Below are positions 16,355 to 27,961 of a stretch of DNA of 64,000 bases, one piece after another (the first letter of the stretch is position 1; each line of letters starts with the position of its first letter). The stretch comes from Acidobacteriota bacterium (GTDB taxonomy: Bacteria > Acidobacteriota > Vicinamibacteria > Vicinamibacterales > UBA2999): the NCBI GenBank assembly GCA_030697165.1, contig JAUYQQ010000003.1, positions 1 through 64,000 of the forward strand, in the 5' to 3' direction. The position numbers were made by a program, and so were the translations under genes. The notes under the pieces were generated by a model. It did no database searches. It was not told the DNA's origin and saw only the letters and a list, made by a program, of their open reading frames with translations.

Positions 16355-17149
16355 ATGGCCCGACCGATCGTTGCCTTCCTCAGCGATTTCGGCACGCGCG
16401 ATCATTACGCCGGTACCCTGAAAGCGGTCGTGCTCGGGGTGTGTGCCGAAGCCACGCTGGTCGACATCGGTCACGACATTCCGGCACACGACGTGATGGC
16501 GGGGGCGCTCGAACTGGCGGCGTGCTATCGGTATTTCCCTCATGGCACGGTGTTCCTGGTGGTGGTCGATCCCGGCGTGGGATCGTCGCGCCGCGGTATT
16601 GCCGCCGAGGCCGGCGGTTACCGCTTCGTGGCGCCCGACAACGGCGTGCTGTCGGCGGTGTTCCGCGAGTCGCCGCCGAAGAAGGTCGTCGAGCTTACCG
16701 AACGCAAGTACGCTCGCCCCACCGTGAGCCGCACGTTCGAGGGCCGCGATCGGTTCGCGCCGGCCGCGGGCTGGCTGGCCAAGGGCATTGCCCTGGCGTC
16801 GCTCGGCAAGGGCATCGGCGACTGTCACGTGCTCGACCTGCCGAAACCAGAGACCGATGCCGGTGAGATTCGCGGGGAAGTGGTGCGGGTGGATCGCTTC
16901 GGAAACCTGATTTCCAACATCGAACGCCGGGCGTTCGAACAACTGGCCGCGACGGGCGCTATTGCCGTGCGGGCGGGTGACCACGACGTGGCCCGGGTGG
17001 TCGCGACCTATGCCGAGGCGCCGCCCGGGGAGCTGTGCGCGCTGTTTGGCAGCACCGACCACCTCGAGATTGCCGTGAACGCCGGTGACGCGGCGTCCCA
17101 GCTGGCCCTGGGCCGCGGCGCCGCCGTCACCGTGCGCCTGACACCATAA
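16355..17149 (+). CDS. SAM hydroxide adenosyltransferase (DUF62 family)
   Basis: 264 residues matching the DUF62/fluorinase superfamily along its length. It starts with IVAFLSDFGTRDHYAG (the conserved Asp of the SAM site) and continues through DIGHDIPAHDV, VVVDPGVGSSRRGIA and FVAPDNGVLSAVF. The C-terminal domain has RVDRFGNLISNI. Members that lack the halide pocket hydrolyse SAM to adenosine and methionine using activated water. It may limit SAM or salvage it. It follows the methyltransferase-like gene closely, an association that could be functional or simply operon sharing. Confidence 0.9.
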   Translation: MARPIVAFLSDFGTRDHYAGTLKAVVLGVCAEATLVDIGHDIPAHDVMAGALELAACYRYFPHGTVFLVVVDPGVGSSRRGIAAEAGGYRFVAPDNGVLSAVFRESPPKKVVELTERKYARPTVSRTFEGRDRFAPAAGWLAKGIALASLGKGIGDCHVLDLPKPETDAGEIRGEVVRVDRFGNLISNIERRAFEQLAATGAIAVRAGDHDVARVVATYAEAPPGELCALFGSTDHLEIAVNAGDAASQLALGRGAAVTVRLTP

Positions 17150-17178
17150 AACTGATACGATTTGCTGTTTGCCACGGG

Positions 17179-17269
17179 CCCAATCGCAAATCTCCAAATC
17201 TCCAAATCCAAATCACCAAATCCCGTAGCCCAAATCACCAACTCACCAAATCACGAGATCACCAAATCC
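17179..17269. repeat. AAATCACC-type degenerate minisatellite before glpX
   Basis: Tandem imperfect units AAATCTCC, AAATCACC and ATCACCAA fill the 120-nt gap between the SAM-hydrolase gene and glpX and end at the ATG. A related run, in the opposite orientation, lies inside a glycosyltransferase gene at 28464-28502. Confidence 0.8.
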
Positions 17270-18259
17270 ATGGAATCTGACCTCTCCCTCGAGTTCCTAC
17301 GCGTCACCGAGCAGGCGGCCATTGCCTGTGCGCACACCATGGGCCAGGGTGATCGCCACGGCTCCGACCAGGTCGCGGTCGAGGCCATGCGGCGCGAGAT
17401 GGATACCGTGCCGATTGACGGCACCATCGTGATAGGCGAGGGCGAGCGCGACGAAGCGCCCATGCTCTACATTGGCGAGAAGGTCGGGCTGGCGCACAAG
17501 GACCAGACCAACCGGCGCGCCTGGGACGAAGTGGACATCGCCGTTGACCCACTCGAAGGGACCAACCTGTGCGCGACTGGCGCTGCGAATGCCATTGCCG
17601 TGCTGGCAGCGTCCGAAAAGGGCGGGTTGCTGCACGCGCCGGACATGTACATGGAGAAGCTGGTGGTCGGGCCGGCGTCGAAGCACCTGGTTGACCTGGA
17701 CGCGCCCGTACGCGACAACCTGCGTGCCATCGCCCGGAGCCTCGGCCGCCAGGTCGATGAGTTGACGGTGGTCGTACTCGACCGGCCGCGCCACGAAAAG
17801 CTGATCGCCGACATTCGCGAAACCGGGGCGCGCATTCGCCTGATTGGCGACGGCGATCTGTCGGCGGGCATCTCCGCGGCGGTCTCCGGCACCGGCGTCC
17901 ATGCCGTGATGGGCACCGGCGGCGCGCCCGAAGGGGTGCTGACCGCTGCCGCGATGCGTTGCTTGAATGGCGAGATTTTCGCGCGCCTGGTTGTGGCCAA
18001 GCCCGGCGACGAGGAGCGGGCCACGGCCATGGGGATCAAGGACATCAAGAGGATCTACAAGTCCGAAGACCTGGCGTGCGGCAAGGACATTGTGTTTGCC
18101 GCGACCGGCGTGACCGATGGCTCGCTGATGAAAGGCGTGCAGTTCTTCGGCGCCGGCATCCGCTGCAGCTCGGTGGTGATGCAGACCAACCCGCATCGTA
18201 TCCGGTTCATCGACAGCATCCAGGTGCATCCCGGTCCGTCGGTCAAGATCCGATTCTGA
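17270..18259 (+). CDS. glpX: Class II fructose-1,6-bisphosphatase
   Basis: 329 residues from ATG 17270; an upstream in-frame start would read through a minisatellite and is unlikely. The metal-site motifs of the GlpX class are present: [17 protein letters not shown] near 50 and AVDPLEGTN near 90. [18 protein letters not shown] near 215 is also typical. It performs the gluconeogenic dephosphorylation of fructose-1,6-bisphosphate in the cytoplasm. No obvious Shine-Dalgarno sequence is present because the repeat occupies that position. Its TGA is directly followed by the TTG of the MFS gene. Confidence 0.95.
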   Translation: MESDLSLEFLRVTEQAAIACAHTMGQGDRHGSDQVAVEAMRREMDTVPIDGTIVIGEGERDEAPMLYIGEKVGLAHKDQTNRRAWDEVDIAVDPLEGTNLCATGAANAIAVLAASEKGGLLHAPDMYMEKLVVGPASKHLVDLDAPVRDNLRAIARSLGRQVDELTVVVLDRPRHEKLIADIRETGARIRLIGDGDLSAGISAAVSGTGVHAVMGTGGAPEGVLTAAAMRCLNGEIFARLVVAKPGDEERATAMGIKDIKRIYKSEDLACGKDIVFAATGVTDGSLMKGVQFFGAGIRCSSVVMQTNPHRIRFIDSIQVHPGPSVKIRF

Positions 18260-19462
18260 TTGGACCAACGCCAGTCGAGGAGAAACGTCTTTGCCGCGGC
18301 CGCGGCCGGCGGCATCGGTTTCACCGGCTTCACGCTGGTCATGCCGTTTCTCCCGCTCTACATCGCCGAGTTGGGCGTCACCGACCTCGGCGAGATCGCG
18401 ATGTGGACCGGCCTGACCCTCGGCGCCACGCCGACGGTGACCGCGATCAGCGCTCCGCTCTGGGGCCGGGTCGGTGACAAGTACGGCAGCAAGCTCCTCG
18501 TCATCCGGTCACTGACCGCATTCATCCTCACCAAGGCGGCCATGGCGTTCGTAACGGCGCCCTGGCAGCTGTTTGCGCTGCGCGCCCTGCTCGGGGTGTT
18601 TGCCGGGTACGGCGCCCTCACCATTTCAATGGCGGCGCAGTCGGTGCCACGCGATCGCATGGCGCGGGCCATTGGCACGGTGCAAACCGGCCATCGGCTG
18701 GGGCCCGCGGTTGGTCCCGTGATCGGCGGCCTGCTGGCGCCGTTGGTCGGCTTGCGCAGTTCGTTCCTGTTCGCCGCCGCGTTCTACGCCGCGGCCATGG
18801 TGCTGGTGCTCGTTCTTTACAAGGATCCGCCGCGGCCGCCCGCCGCCGCCTCCCGGCGGGGCGGTTGGGACGTGTTCGCGCACTTGTTGCGCCTGCCCGG
18901 GTTCGTGCTGGCGCTGTTTGTGATCTTCGGTCTGCAGACGGTCGACCGTAGCTTCGGGCCCGTCCTGCCGCTGTTTGTGGCGCAGGTGGGCGTGGCGCCC
19001 GACCGGATCCCGCTGGTCTCGGGCATCCTGTTCTCGCTTGGCGCGGTCTCGGCGGCGCTTGGTTCGCAGTTGGCCCCGTGGCTGCTGAAGCGCCGGCCCG
19101 CGAAGGGGGTCATCGTCGCCGGGACCGGGGTCGCCGCGCTGGCCATGGCCGCCATCGTCATTGCCCCTGAACTGTGGATGGTCGGCGTGGCGATGGCCGC
19201 GGTCGGCCTGGCGATTGGTGTCGCCACCACCACCATTTACTCGGTGGCCGGCGCGTTGCTGCCGGCCGATGCCCATGCCACCGGCTTCGGCGTCATGACC
19301 ACGGCGTCGCTGATCGGCCTGGCGGTCAGTCCGGTCGTCGCCGGATTCATCGGCGGTTCGGGGCTACGGATCGTGTTCGTGGCCGACGTCGCACTGCTCG
19401 TGGTGCTGGCCGTCCTGGTCGCGAGACGCCTGCAGCCCGCGACAGCGGTCTCCGAACCCTAG
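18260..19462 (+). CDS. Major facilitator superfamily transporter
   Basis: 400 residues, about 12 membrane helices in two six-helix halves. Motif A lies in the loop between helices 2 and 3 (LWGRVGDKYGSKLL), and a motif C-like GHRLGPAVGPVIGG lies in helix 5, which favours the drug/H+ antiporter (DHA) branch. The TTG start at 18260 abuts the glpX stop with no gap, indicating coupled translation; no other in-frame start precedes helix 1. The substrate is unknown. It ends in a 4-nt convergent overlap with the antiporter gene. Confidence 0.88.
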   Translation: MDQRQSRRNVFAAAAAGGIGFTGFTLVMPFLPLYIAELGVTDLGEIAMWTGLTLGATPTVTAISAPLWGRVGDKYGSKLLVIRSLTAFILTKAAMAFVTAPWQLFALRALLGVFAGYGALTISMAAQSVPRDRMARAIGTVQTGHRLGPAVGPVIGGLLAPLVGLRSSFLFAAAFYAAAMVLVLVLYKDPPRPPAAASRRGGWDVFAHLLRLPGFVLALFVIFGLQTVDRSFGPVLPLFVAQVGVAPDRIPLVSGILFSLGAVSAALGSQLAPWLLKRRPAKGVIVAGTGVAALAMAAIVIAPELWMVGVAMAAVGLAIGVATTTIYSVAGALLPADAHATGFGVMTTASLIGLAVSPVVAGFIGGSGLRIVFVADVALLVVLAVLVARRLQPATAVSEP

Positions 19463-20892
19463 ACCCAGCGGAACATCGCGGCGGACACGAGGGTGGGGAT
19501 GGCGGCGGCCATCAAGAGTTTCAGGGGGTTGATGGCACCGCCGAAGAACCGGCTGAGCAGTGCCTGTCCCGCCGGGTTGGGGGCGTTGGCAATCACGGTG
19601 AGGCCGCCGCCGGTGACCGCGCCTTCGACCACGGCCACCTTGAGGCTGTCGCTCAGTGGCACGAGGGTGGCGAGGTAGGTGATCAAGGCGTTGTCGTTGA
19701 ACGCTGTCAGCAGGGTCGCGCTCCAGAACAAGGGCTCTTCTGTGAGCCTGCCGAGGACGGGCCCAATCCACCAGCCCTGCAATCCGCCGTGCACCACGAG
19801 GCCGGCCAGGAAGAAGCCCACCAGCAGCGGCGTCTTGATGTCGACGGTCGTCTGATAGGCGGCGGTGGCGACCGAGAAGCCCAGGAAGAACAGGAAGCCG
19901 CCAATCAGCAACGCCGGGTAGTGGAGGTTGAAGACCGACCACGCCATGAACGCGAGGTGGACCATGGTCACCCACCACGGGATGGGCAGCAGCTGGCGGC
20001 CGTCGACGGCCTCGACGGCGGGAATTTCATCCTCCGGCACCGCCGCACGGGTGCCGAGGGTGACGAATTCACGACGGAAGACCAAGGCATACGCAAACGT
20101 CGAGATCAGAATGGCGATGGTCGCGCGGGTGCCGAAGTGTCCCAGCATGAACGGCGTGTCCCATCCCCAGGGACCCGCCACCATCAGTACCGGCGGCGCC
20201 GCGAAGTGGGTCAGGGTGCCGCCGATCGAGACGTTGACGAACAGCAGCCCCAGCGTGGCGTAGCGCAGCGTCGGCGACGGCTGCAGATCAAAGAACTGTC
20301 GGGCCAGCAGGAGCGCGCCGATGGTCATGGCCGCGGCCTCGGTGATCAGGGAGCCGAGCAGCGGCGCGACAATCAGGATGGTCATCCACCAGGCGGCCGG
20401 CGTGCAGCCACCCAGGCTGGCGATGCGGCGAAGAATGGTCTCGGCGAGCTGAACCACCGGGCGGGTGGCGGCGAGCGCCATGATCACCACGACGAACATC
20501 GCCTCCTGATAGTTGACCGTGTCGTTCAGGTAGACCACGGCGGAGTGCCAATCGCGCGACGCCGCGATCGCCACGAGCAGCGGCACGCCCCATAACGCGA
20601 AGATCACTTCCACTTCGCCGAGGAAGTGCAGCAGCTCGGCCTTGACGCTTGGCAGGGGCGGCACACCGGCGGCGCGGCTGGCCGCGTCGTGGTGTTCCTG
20701 CGCGTGGTGCGCGGCCGCCTTGAACCGCGCGGCGAAAAAGGTGTGGGTGACCGCCAGCAGAAAGATCACCGTCGCGACCGCATTGAGGGGCTCGGCCTCA
20801 ATCCGGGCTGCCAGGATGTCCCACAGTGGTTGGCCGTCAGTGGATGGATACGAGCTCAGCGCTCGCGGAAATTCGGAAGGCAGCTCCGGCAT
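19459..20892 (-). CDS. Putative Na+/H+ antiporter family membrane protein
   Basis: 477 residues from ATG 20892. A cytoplasmic His-rich loop (AAAHHAQEHHDAA) near residue 58 precedes about 11-12 membrane segments. VAPLLGSLITEAAAMTIGALLL, GGTLTHFAAPPVLMVA and LLTAFNDNALITYL resemble the ion-transporter superfamily pattern, with broken helices carrying Asn/Asp. NAPNPAGQALL near the C-terminus is also characteristic. The closest match I recognise is the putative Na+/H+ antiporter family formerly known as DUF1504. Transport of sodium is inferred from the family name only. A perfect TATAAT lies 11 nt before the ATG. Confidence 0.78.
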   Translation of the reverse strand: MPELPSEFPRALSSYPSTDGQPLWDILAARIEAEPLNAVATVIFLLAVTHTFFAARFKAAAHHAQEHHDAASRAAGVPPLPSVKAELLHFLGEVEVIFALWGVPLLVAIAASRDWHSAVVYLNDTVNYQEAMFVVVIMALAATRPVVQLAETILRRIASLGGCTPAAWWMTILIVAPLLGSLITEAAAMTIGALLLARQFFDLQPSPTLRYATLGLLFVNVSIGGTLTHFAAPPVLMVAGPWGWDTPFMLGHFGTRATIAILISTFAYALVFRREFVTLGTRAAVPEDEIPAVEAVDGRQLLPIPWWVTMVHLAFMAWSVFNLHYPALLIGGFLFFLGFSVATAAYQTTVDIKTPLLVGFFLAGLVVHGGLQGWWIGPVLGRLTEEPLFWSATLLTAFNDNALITYLATLVPLSDSLKVAVVEGAVTGGGLTVIANAPNPAGQALLSRFFGGAINPLKLLMAAAIPTLVSAAMFRWV

Positions 20893-20902
20893 CGGTCTCC
20901 CG

Positions 20903-20908
20903 ATTATA
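20903..20908 (-). promoter_or_regulatory. Consensus -10 element (leftward) between antiporter and hflX
   Basis: The minus strand reads TATAAT at 20908-20903, 10 nt before the ATG at 20892, so the leftward transcript would be almost leaderless. No good -35 is visible. TATAGT on the plus strand (20905-20910) overlaps it and could serve hflX, so the divergent promoters may compete. Confidence 0.35.
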
Positions 20909-20933
20909 GTTGTGGAGTAGACTCGATCCAGCA

Positions 20934-22235
20934 ATGAGTGCTCGTCGTCCCGTGCTCGTCGAACGAGCGGCGCTAGTTGGCCTGGTCACGGGCGGCGCGC
21001 GGCGAGTCGACGCCGAACATTCCCTCGAAGAGTTGGGCGGCCTCGCCGAGGCCGCGGGTGCCCGCGTCGTGCTGCGCGTGCTGCAGGAGCGGCCCAAACC
21101 CGACTCGGCCACGTTCCTGGGCAGCGGCAAGGTCGAGGTGCTGGCCGCGGCCAGCGCCGAGGCCGACGCCGACGTCGTGATCTTCGACAACGAGTTGTCG
21201 CCGGCGCAGCTGCGCGAGCTCAGCAAGCGCCTGGATCGCAAGGTCGTCGACCGCACCCAGCTGATTCTCGACATTTTCGCCCGGCGTGCCCGCACCCGCG
21301 AGGGCAAGCTGCAGGTCGAACTGGCCCAGCTCAAGTACCTGTTGCCCCGCCTGGTCGGCGCCACCGCCGGCCTGTCACAGCAAGGGGGCGGCATCGGCAC
21401 TCGCGGCCCCGGTGAAACCAAGCTCGAAGCGGATCGCCGGCGCATTCGGGTGCGCATGAAGGTGCTGTCCGACGATATCGATGTCGTCCGCCGCCGGCGC
21501 ACGCAGTTGCGGGAACGGCGCCAGAAGATGGATGCGCCGACCGTGGCGCTGGTCGGCTACACCAATGCCGGCAAGACGACGCTGTTCAACCGGCTGACCA
21601 AGTCTGACGCCGAGGCGTCGGATGCGCTGTTCGTGACGCTCGATCCGCTGGTGCGCCGCGTCTCGCTGCCCGACCGGCGCGAGCTGTTGATGAGCGATAC
21701 CGTCGGCTTCATCGACCGCCTGCCGCACACGCTGGTCGCCGCGTTCAGGGCCACGCTCGAGGAGACGGCCGATGCCGACCTCGTCCTCCACGTGATTGAT
21801 GCCGCCAATCCAGAGCACGAACGGCACATGGCCGCGGTCACGCGAGTGCTCGAAGAAGTGGGCGCACACCTGGTTCCGCGGATCGAGGTCTACAACAAGG
21901 TCGATCAACTGTCGGCGGACGAGCGTCGCCGCCTGCAAGAAACGGATCCCTCAGCGCTGCTGATTTCGGCCGCGACCGGCAAGGGCTGTGACGCCCTGCT
22001 CGAAAGCGTGGCCTCGCGTCTGGCGCTGGATCAGCAGCGTGTCACCCTCGACCTGGATCTCTCGGATCCGGCGCAAGCCGAGCGCCTGGCCTGGGTCTAT
22101 CGCCATGCCACCGTGCACAGCCACGCGACCATGGGTGATCACGCCACGTTGGAGGTGGATTTGCCCCGCCGCCTGCTGCCGAAGGTTGGAATGGCGACAC
22201 CGGTGGCGCCGAAAGCGCGAGGACGCCGTGCGTAG
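20934..22235 (+). CDS. hflX: Ribosome-associated GTPase HflX
   Basis: 433 residues from ATG 20934. The N-terminal HflX domain includes SATFLGSGKVEVLA and FDNELSPAQLREL. The family signature GGGIGTRGPGETKLEADRR sits near 156-174. The G domain carries G1 GYTNAGKTT, G3 DTVGF and G4 NKVD, with the SA(A) loop LISAATGKG. A C-terminal domain follows. HflX splits stalled or hibernating ribosomes during stress. The stop codon overlaps the start of the next gene by 8 nt. Confidence 0.96.
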   Translation: MSARRPVLVERAALVGLVTGGARRVDAEHSLEELGGLAEAAGARVVLRVLQERPKPDSATFLGSGKVEVLAAASAEADADVVIFDNELSPAQLRELSKRLDRKVVDRTQLILDIFARRARTREGKLQVELAQLKYLLPRLVGATAGLSQQGGGIGTRGPGETKLEADRRRIRVRMKVLSDDIDVVRRRRTQLRERRQKMDAPTVALVGYTNAGKTTLFNRLTKSDAEASDALFVTLDPLVRRVSLPDRRELLMSDTVGFIDRLPHTLVAAFRATLEETADADLVLHVIDAANPEHERHMAAVTRVLEEVGAHLVPRIEVYNKVDQLSADERRRLQETDPSALLISAATGKGCDALLESVASRLALDQQRVTLDLDLSDPAQAERLAWVYRHATVHSHATMGDHATLEVDLPRRLLPKVGMATPVAPKARGRRA

Positions 22236-23631
22236 GACAAATGCATTTCACTGGAACACGGAAACACCGAAGCACGGGTCATTCGGTTGGCGGGTTGCCG
22301 TGGTTCTGTGTTTCTGTGCTTCCGTGATCGCATTTGGCGCGGCCTGCGCGCCCAAGGCGCCGCCGGCCGTCGTCGGTGCGCCGAAGCATCCTGACTTCAT
22401 GTTTCCGGTGGCGCCCGAGGGGACGCTCCCGGCGCAGGTGTCGCGGCTCGACCGCGGCTGGCAGTACTTGCAGATCGACGACACGCGCAACGCTGAGCGG
22501 GAGTTCCTGGCCGCGATCAAGCAGCAGGCCGCGTTCTATCCGGCCGACGCGGCTCTCGGATACGTCGCCCTGGCACGCGGCCACGAGGCCGACGCCGTGG
22601 CACGGTTCGATCGGGCGCTCGCGACCGAGGCGACCTACGTCCCCGCGCTCGTCGGACGAGGCCGGGCCTTGCTGGAACTGGATCGCGTCGGCGAAGCCCT
22701 GGTCAATTTCGAGGCGGCGCTCGCCGTGGATCCGACGCTCGTTGACCTGAAGGGGCGCGTCGATGTGCTGCGCTTCCGCGCGACCCAGGACATGCTGGGC
22801 CGCGCCAAGGCCGCGACCGACGGCCGGCGATGGGACGAGGCAAAGGCGGCGTACCAGCAAGCGATTGCGGCCTCGCCCGAGTCGGCGTTTCTCTATCGCG
22901 AACTGGCATCGGTGGAGCAGCAGGCCGGCGACCCGGCCGGGGCGCTCGAACATTACCGCAAGGCGGTGGAACTCGACGCGAGTGACGCGCGCTCGTGGGC
23001 GGCCATCGGCGGGCTGCTCGAAGTCAACGATGATGTCGTGGGTGCGTTGACGGCTTATGAACGGGCGAGAGCTGTCGATCCGGACGAGGTGCCCGAGGCA
23101 GCGGTCACCCGGGTACGCGACCGCGCCGCCTTGCTGAAGCTGCCGGCCGAGTATCGCGCCATTCCCGCCAACCCCGGCATCGCGCGAGGCGAGGTCGCGG
23201 CCCTGATTGGCATTCGGCTCGACACGCTCGTCGCGCGGGCGCGGCCGCGCCAGTTGATCATCACCGACACTCGCGGCCACTGGGCGCAGCAGTGGATCAA
23301 CGCCGTGGCCAGGGCCGGCATCATGGATCCGCTGCCCAATTACGCGTTCCAGCCTGCCCAGCGGGTCCGCCGCGGTGAACTGGCCCTCACCGTGTCGCGG
23401 CTGCTGGCGCTGATTGGCGCCGGCAGGCCCGGGCTGCAGAAGAAATGGCAGGCGGCCAAGGTGCCGGTGGCCGACGTCCCGGCCAGTCACCTCAGTTATC
23501 CCTACGTCTCGCAGGCCGTGGCCGCCGGCGTCATGTCGCTCACCAACGGCAACTTCGACCTGCTGCGCAACGTGAGCGGCGCGGAGGCTTACGAAGTGAT
23601 CAGCCGGCTCGAGGCACTGGCCCGGCCATGA
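22228..23631 (+). CDS. Putative lipoprotein with TPR and SLH-like domains
   Basis: 467 residues from GTG 22228, overlapping the hflX stop. A hydrophobic segment (AVVLCFCASVIAFGAAC) ends in a possible lipobox cysteine, but its core is encoded by one arm of the inverted repeat at 22253-22323. About five TPR-like helical pairs span roughly 75-300 (ALGYVALARGHEADAVARF, AGDPAGALEHYRKAVELD). Two SLH-like modules close the chain: ITDTRGHWAQQWINAVARAGIMD near 345 and the one ending ASHLSYPYVSQAVAAGVMS. SLH domains usually bind wall or outer-membrane-linked polymers, so an envelope scaffold role is likely. pgsA overlaps its end by 4 nt. Confidence 0.75.
   Translation: MRRTNAFHWNTETPKHGSFGWRVAVVLCFCASVIAFGAACAPKAPPAVVGAPKHPDFMFPVAPEGTLPAQVSRLDRGWQYLQIDDTRNAEREFLAAIKQQAAFYPADAALGYVALARGHEADAVARFDRALATEATYVPALVGRGRALLELDRVGEALVNFEAALAVDPTLVDLKGRVDVLRFRATQDMLGRAKAATDGRRWDEAKAAYQQAIAASPESAFLYRELASVEQQAGDPAGALEHYRKAVELDASDARSWAAIGGLLEVNDDVVGALTAYERARAVDPDEVPEAAVTRVRDRAALLKLPAEYRAIPANPGIARGEVAALIGIRLDTLVARARPRQLIITDTRGHWAQQWINAVARAGIMDPLPNYAFQPAQRVRRGELALTVSRLLALIGAGRPGLQKKWQAAKVPVADVPASHLSYPYVSQAVAAGVMSLTNGNFDLLRNVSGAEAYEVISRLEALARP
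22253..22323. repeat. Imperfect inverted repeat at the lipoprotein gene start
   Basis: GGAACACGGAAACACCGAAG-type sequence (22253-22277) reappears as its inverse complement at 22298-22323 with about three mismatches and one gap. Both arms are read as coding sequence in the upstream region of the TPR-SLH gene; the right arm encodes the hydrophobic core of the signal. Confidence 0.75.
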
Positions 23632-24185
23632 CCACGCAGGTCTTCACGCTGGCCAACCAGCTCACCATGCTGCGCATGTTGCTGGTGCCGGTGTTCGTGC
23701 TGCTGATGCTGTACGGCCGGTTCGGCTGGGCGCTGCTCACGTTCATGTTCGCCGGCATGACCGACCTGCTCGACGGACTCGCCGCGCGCAAGACCGGCGG
23801 CCAGACCGACCTGGGCGCGTGGCTCGACCCGATCGCCGACAAGCTGCTGATCGGGGCGACCTTCATCGTGCTGACGCTGCCGAACATCGGCCTCGTCAAC
23901 CGCCTGCCCTTGTGGCTCACCGTGACGGTGATTAGTCGCGACGTCGGCATCCTGTTGACCGTCGCCATCGTCAGCCTGGCGATGGGTCCGCGCACGTTCC
24001 GTCCGTCGCCACTGGGCAAGCTCGCGACCGCGATTTTCGTGGTGGCGTGCGTGGTGGTGATGTTCTTCAACTACCTCGGGTACGCGTCCGTGTGGGTCGA
24101 GGTCGCGATCTGGGTGTCGCTGGCCGTCACGCTGGCCTCGTGGGTCGATTACGTCTGGCGGCTGGCGCGAATCATCAACAAGTAG
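23628..24185 (+). CDS. pgsA: CDP-diacylglycerol--glycerol-3-phosphate 3-phosphatidyltransferase
   Basis: 185 residues, usual for PgsA. The CDP-alcohol phosphotransferase signature DGxxAR(x8)GxxxDxxxD is complete: DLLDGLAARKTGG followed by DLGAWLDPIADK near residues 47-72. About five to six membrane helices surround it. It makes phosphatidylglycerophosphate in the inner membrane for phosphatidylglycerol and cardiolipin synthesis. Its ATG overlaps the upstream TGA (ATGA). Another CDP-alcohol enzyme is possible, but position and length favour PgsA. Confidence 0.9.
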   Translation: MTTQVFTLANQLTMLRMLLVPVFVLLMLYGRFGWALLTFMFAGMTDLLDGLAARKTGGQTDLGAWLDPIADKLLIGATFIVLTLPNIGLVNRLPLWLTVTVISRDVGILLTVAIVSLAMGPRTFRPSPLGKLATAIFVVACVVVMFFNYLGYASVWVEVAIWVSLAVTLASWVDYVWRLARIINK

Positions 24186-24186
24186 G

Positions 24187-24206
24187 GGCGGGTCTTTAGA
24201 CCCGCC
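24187..24206. repeat. TTTA-loop palindrome between convergent genes
   Basis: GGCGGGTC (24187-24194), loop TTTA, then GACCCGCC (24199-24206). It is placed between convergent pgsA and the helicase gene. The loop matches that of the GTCCGGC-TTTA-GCCGGAC family elsewhere in the window. There is no T tract, so it is not a canonical terminator. Confidence 0.75.
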
Positions 24207-24216
24207 TGGGGCGGCG

Positions 24217-26520
<2,304 letters not shown>

Positions 26521-26521
26521 G

Positions 26522-27961
26522 CTACGCGGCCCCGCGATTAGGGGTGAGGACGCGGAGCAGGGTCAGCCACATAATTTTGATGTCCAGGGTTACCGACCAG
26601 TTCTCGATGTAATACAGGTCGTACTCGATGCGTTTCTCGAGCGAGGTGTTGCCGCGCCAGCCGTTGACCTGGGCCCAGCCGGTGATGCCGGCCTTCACCT
26701 TGTGGCGCAGCATGTACTGCGGAATGCGGTGCTTGAACTGCTCGACGAAGAACGGCCGCTCCGGCCGGGGGCCGACAATCGACATCTCGCCGACCAGCAC
26801 GTTCCAGAACTGCGGCCACTCGTCCAGGTCGTGGGCGCGCAGCCAGGCGCCGATGCCGGTGGCGCGCGGGTCGTTCTCGTCGCCCCACACCGGCCCCTCG
26901 GGTTCGGCATCGATCGGCATGGTCCGGAACTTGTAGACGTGGAACTGCTTGCCGTCGAGGCCCATGCGCTCCTGCGTGTAGAACACCGGACCGGGCGAGT
27001 TGCGCTTGATCAGCCACGAGATCAGCAAGCCCGGCAACGCCATGACCGCGAGCGCCCCGGCGGAAATCACGATGTCGAGGGCGCGCTTGATGAACGCGCT
27101 CAGGCCCTGGTGCGGGACGTCGTTCAGGTTGATGACGGGCACGCCGTCGAGGTCTTCGAGTCGCGCCCTGAGCGCAATGAATTGCAGCAGGTCGGGCACC
27201 ACCTTGATGTCAACGCCCTCGCGGCTGGTTGACTCGACCAGGTCGAGCAGCTTCATGTGCTCTTCGAGCGGCAACGCGACGTAGAGGTCGTCGATCTTCT
27301 CGTTGGCGACAATCTCGGCCGCCTCGCTGAGCGAGCCGAGCAGCGGCAGGCCGCGATAGCCCAGGTGATCGCCGCCGGCCTTGTCGTCCACGAATCCGAC
27401 GAGCTGGTATCCCAACTCGCGATGCTCGAGCATGCGGTCGGCGACGACGCGGCCGAGCTCGCCGGCGCCCGCGATCAGGATCCGCCGCAGCCCAACGCCC
27501 GCCAGCCAGCGCCGTTCAAGCGCCTCGCGAATGAACTTGCGCGACAGGTAGCCGAAGGCGATGTTGCAGCCGAGGAACAGGCCCCAGACCAGGCGCGATA
27601 CTTCAAACGCGCCAATGTCGCGCTGCGCGTTCGACGCGTAGTAGGCCTGGAAATACAGCGTGCTGACAATGCCGAGCACCACCGCGAAGATGCTGCCGAC
27701 CAGCACGTTGAAGAAGTCGTCGATGCGCGAGCGGCCCCGGCGCAGCCGGTAGAGGCCCTGGAAATGGAACCCGATCGGGACCACCAGCGCCACGAACGGC
27801 AGGACGCCAAAATACTGCTCGATCGGCGGCTGACCACGGGTGATCTCGAACAGGGCCGATTCGAAGCGCAGGACGTAGGCCAGCAGGAACGCCACCATCG
27901 CCAGGACGGCATCGGTGGCCACGTGAAACGCCACCAGCAGGCGGTTGTGTCGCCTTACCAC
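26522..27961 (-). CDS. Polyprenyl-phosphate hexose-1-phosphate transferase (WcaJ-like)
   Basis: 479 residues from GTG 27961, which overlaps the upstream stop codon (GTGGTAA). Four N-terminal membrane helices (about 10-150) are followed by a Rossmann-like CoA_binding_3 domain ([18 protein letters not shown]). A fifth helix leads into the catalytic bacterial sugar transferase domain ([73 protein letters not shown]). It transfers a hexose-1-phosphate from UDP-sugar to undecaprenyl phosphate and so starts exopolysaccharide repeat synthesis at the inner membrane. Confidence 0.93.
   Translation of the reverse strand: MVRRHNRLLVAFHVATDAVLAMVAFLLAYVLRFESALFEITRGQPPIEQYFGVLPFVALVVPIGFHFQGLYRLRRGRSRIDDFFNVLVGSIFAVVLGIVSTLYFQAYYASNAQRDIGAFEVSRLVWGLFLGCNIAFGYLSRKFIREALERRWLAGVGLRRILIAGAGELGRVVADRMLEHRELGYQLVGFVDDKAGGDHLGYRGLPLLGSLSEAAEIVANEKIDDLYVALPLEEHMKLLDLVESTSREGVDIKVVPDLLQFIALRARLEDLDGVPVINLNDVPHQGLSAFIKRALDIVISAGALAVMALPGLLISWLIKRNSPGPVFYTQERMGLDGKQFHVYKFRTMPIDAEPEGPVWGDENDPRATGIGAWLRAHDLDEWPQFWNVLVGEMSIVGPRPERPFFVEQFKHRIPQYMLRHKVKAGITGWAQVNGWRGNTSLEKRIEYDLYYIENWSVTLDIKIMWLTLLRVLTPNRGAA

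Noticed and set aside
24187-24206. Bidirectional transcription terminator
   Set aside because: The hairpin has no T tract on either side and belongs to the TTTA-loop repeat family, so it is listed as a repeat.
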